From positions 50,275 through 65,378 of the forward strand of contig NVVT01000017.1 in NCBI GenBank assembly GCA_002733465.1: DNA of 15,104 nt, read 5' to 3'. Below, one piece after another: positions 14,879 to 15,104 of this stretch (position 1 is its first letter; each line of letters starts with the position of its first letter). The DNA is from Kangiella sp. (lineage in GTDB: Bacteria > Pseudomonadota > Gammaproteobacteria > Enterobacterales > Kangiellaceae). A program made the position numbers and the translations under genes. The notes below the pieces were generated by a model, which worked only from the letters and a program-made list of their open reading frames with translations, searched no databases and was not told the DNA's origin.

Positions 14879-14895
14879 TTGGTTATTTTAACCAA
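14879..14895. promoter_or_regulatory. Palindrome, candidate PspF enhancer site
   Basis: TTGGTTA-TTT-TAACCAA is a perfect inverted repeat with 7-bp arms. It is centred about 105-110 bp upstream of the -24 element and about 85 bp before the pspF start. This is the distance expected of the upstream activating sequence bound by the PspF helix-turn-helix domain. Assignment is by position and symmetry only. Confidence 0.45.
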
Positions 14896-14972
14896 TCAGT
14901 TTGTTAATATAACTTCCAAGAAAACGAGATTTATTTAAATTTAATCAAGCATTGCAGGGGATTGAAAAACCG

Positions 14973-15104
14973 ATGCGAAGACAAACAGACAACTTAATTG
15001 GTGAATCAAGCTCATTTTTGGAGTTAATTGAACAAGTCTCATTGGTTGCACCTATCAGTAAACCCGTTCTAGTCATAGGTGAACGTGGAACAGGTAAAGA
15101 ACTT
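14973..15104 (+). CDS. pspF: psp operon transcriptional activator PspF, N-terminal fragment cut by window edge
   Basis: Forty-four codons from ATG 14973 to the right edge. The product reads MRRQTDNLIGESSSFLELIE and continues with QVSLVAPISKPVLVIGERGTGKEL in two recognisable blocks. It ends in the Walker A region (GERGTGKE) of a sigma-54 enhancer-binding AAA+ ATPase and matches the start of Escherichia coli PspF almost throughout. PspF has no N-terminal receiver domain, so the ATPase domain starting at residue 7 fits. PspF activates sigma-54 RNA polymerase at the divergent psp promoter and is inhibited by PspA. A GGGG run at 14957-14960 is the likely, rather distant, ribosome binding site. Confidence 0.95.
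   Translation, partial: MRRQTDNLIGESSSFLELIEQVSLVAPISKPVLVIGERGTGKEL

Larger units (their letters stand above)
14663..14972. other. Divergent pspF / psp operon regulatory region
   Basis: This 310-nt AT-rich stretch carries the sigma-54 promoter (14769-14784), an inverted repeat CCAACAA / TTGTTGG (14781-14787 and 14805-14811), an IHF-like match at 14848-14860 and the palindrome at 14879-14895. A further small inverted repeat, GTTAA-T-TTAAC, lies at 14719-14729. The pspF promoter must also lie here, but no single sigma-70 match stood out. Confidence 0.6.

Overview
This AT-rich window reads as a chromosomal segment of a marine-type gammaproteobacterium, most likely in the Alteromonadales (Colwellia/Thalassotalea/Pseudoalteromonas-like). 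That placement is inference. It rests on a gammaproteobacterial psp locus (pspF divergent from pspA-pspB-pspC), an htpG 5' end behind a sigma-32-type promoter, a GlyGly-CTERM exoprotease and a large TonB-dependent receptor with accessory modifying enzymes. I see no mobile elements, CRISPR arrays, tRNAs or rRNAs.

Layout. Positions 1-117 (minus) hold the first 39 codons of htpG (Hsp90), with its heat-shock promoter at about 187-215. A small secreted Sel1-like protein follows at 483-974 (plus). From 12706 down to 1062 every gene is on the minus strand. In transcription order these are a TonB-dependent receptor (12706-9821), a UUCG-loop terminator (9806-9778), a tight trio of prolyl-4-hydroxylase-like 2OG-Fe(II) oxygenase, class I methyltransferase and a second 2OG-Fe(II) oxygenase of the TIGR02466 type (9764-7528), a 1648-residue secreted subtilisin-like protease with a GlyGly-CTERM tail (7248-2302) and its terminator, and a second methyltransferase (2027-1062) paralogous to the first. 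A 42-bp AATTG pentanucleotide microsatellite lies just upstream of the second methyltransferase.

The right end is the phage-shock stress locus. A partial pspF (sigma-54 enhancer-binding activator) starts at 14973 (plus). A divergent region carries a plausible sigma-54 promoter (14769-14784) and a perfect 17-bp palindrome (14879-14895) where a PspF enhancer site would be expected. On the minus strand follow an unrecognised one-TM small protein and then pspA, pspB and pspC with overlapping starts and stops.

How the genes may work together. The psp genes and htpG are envelope and protein-folding stress functions at the two ends. The central block combines an outer-membrane importer, a surface or secreted protease, two different Fe(II)/2-oxoglutarate hydroxylase-type enzymes and two related methyltransferases. 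It could be a peptide or protein scavenging locus with intracellular hydroxylation and methylation of an imported or self-made substrate. The substrate is not visible in the sequence, and this block is the best candidate here for an undescribed system.
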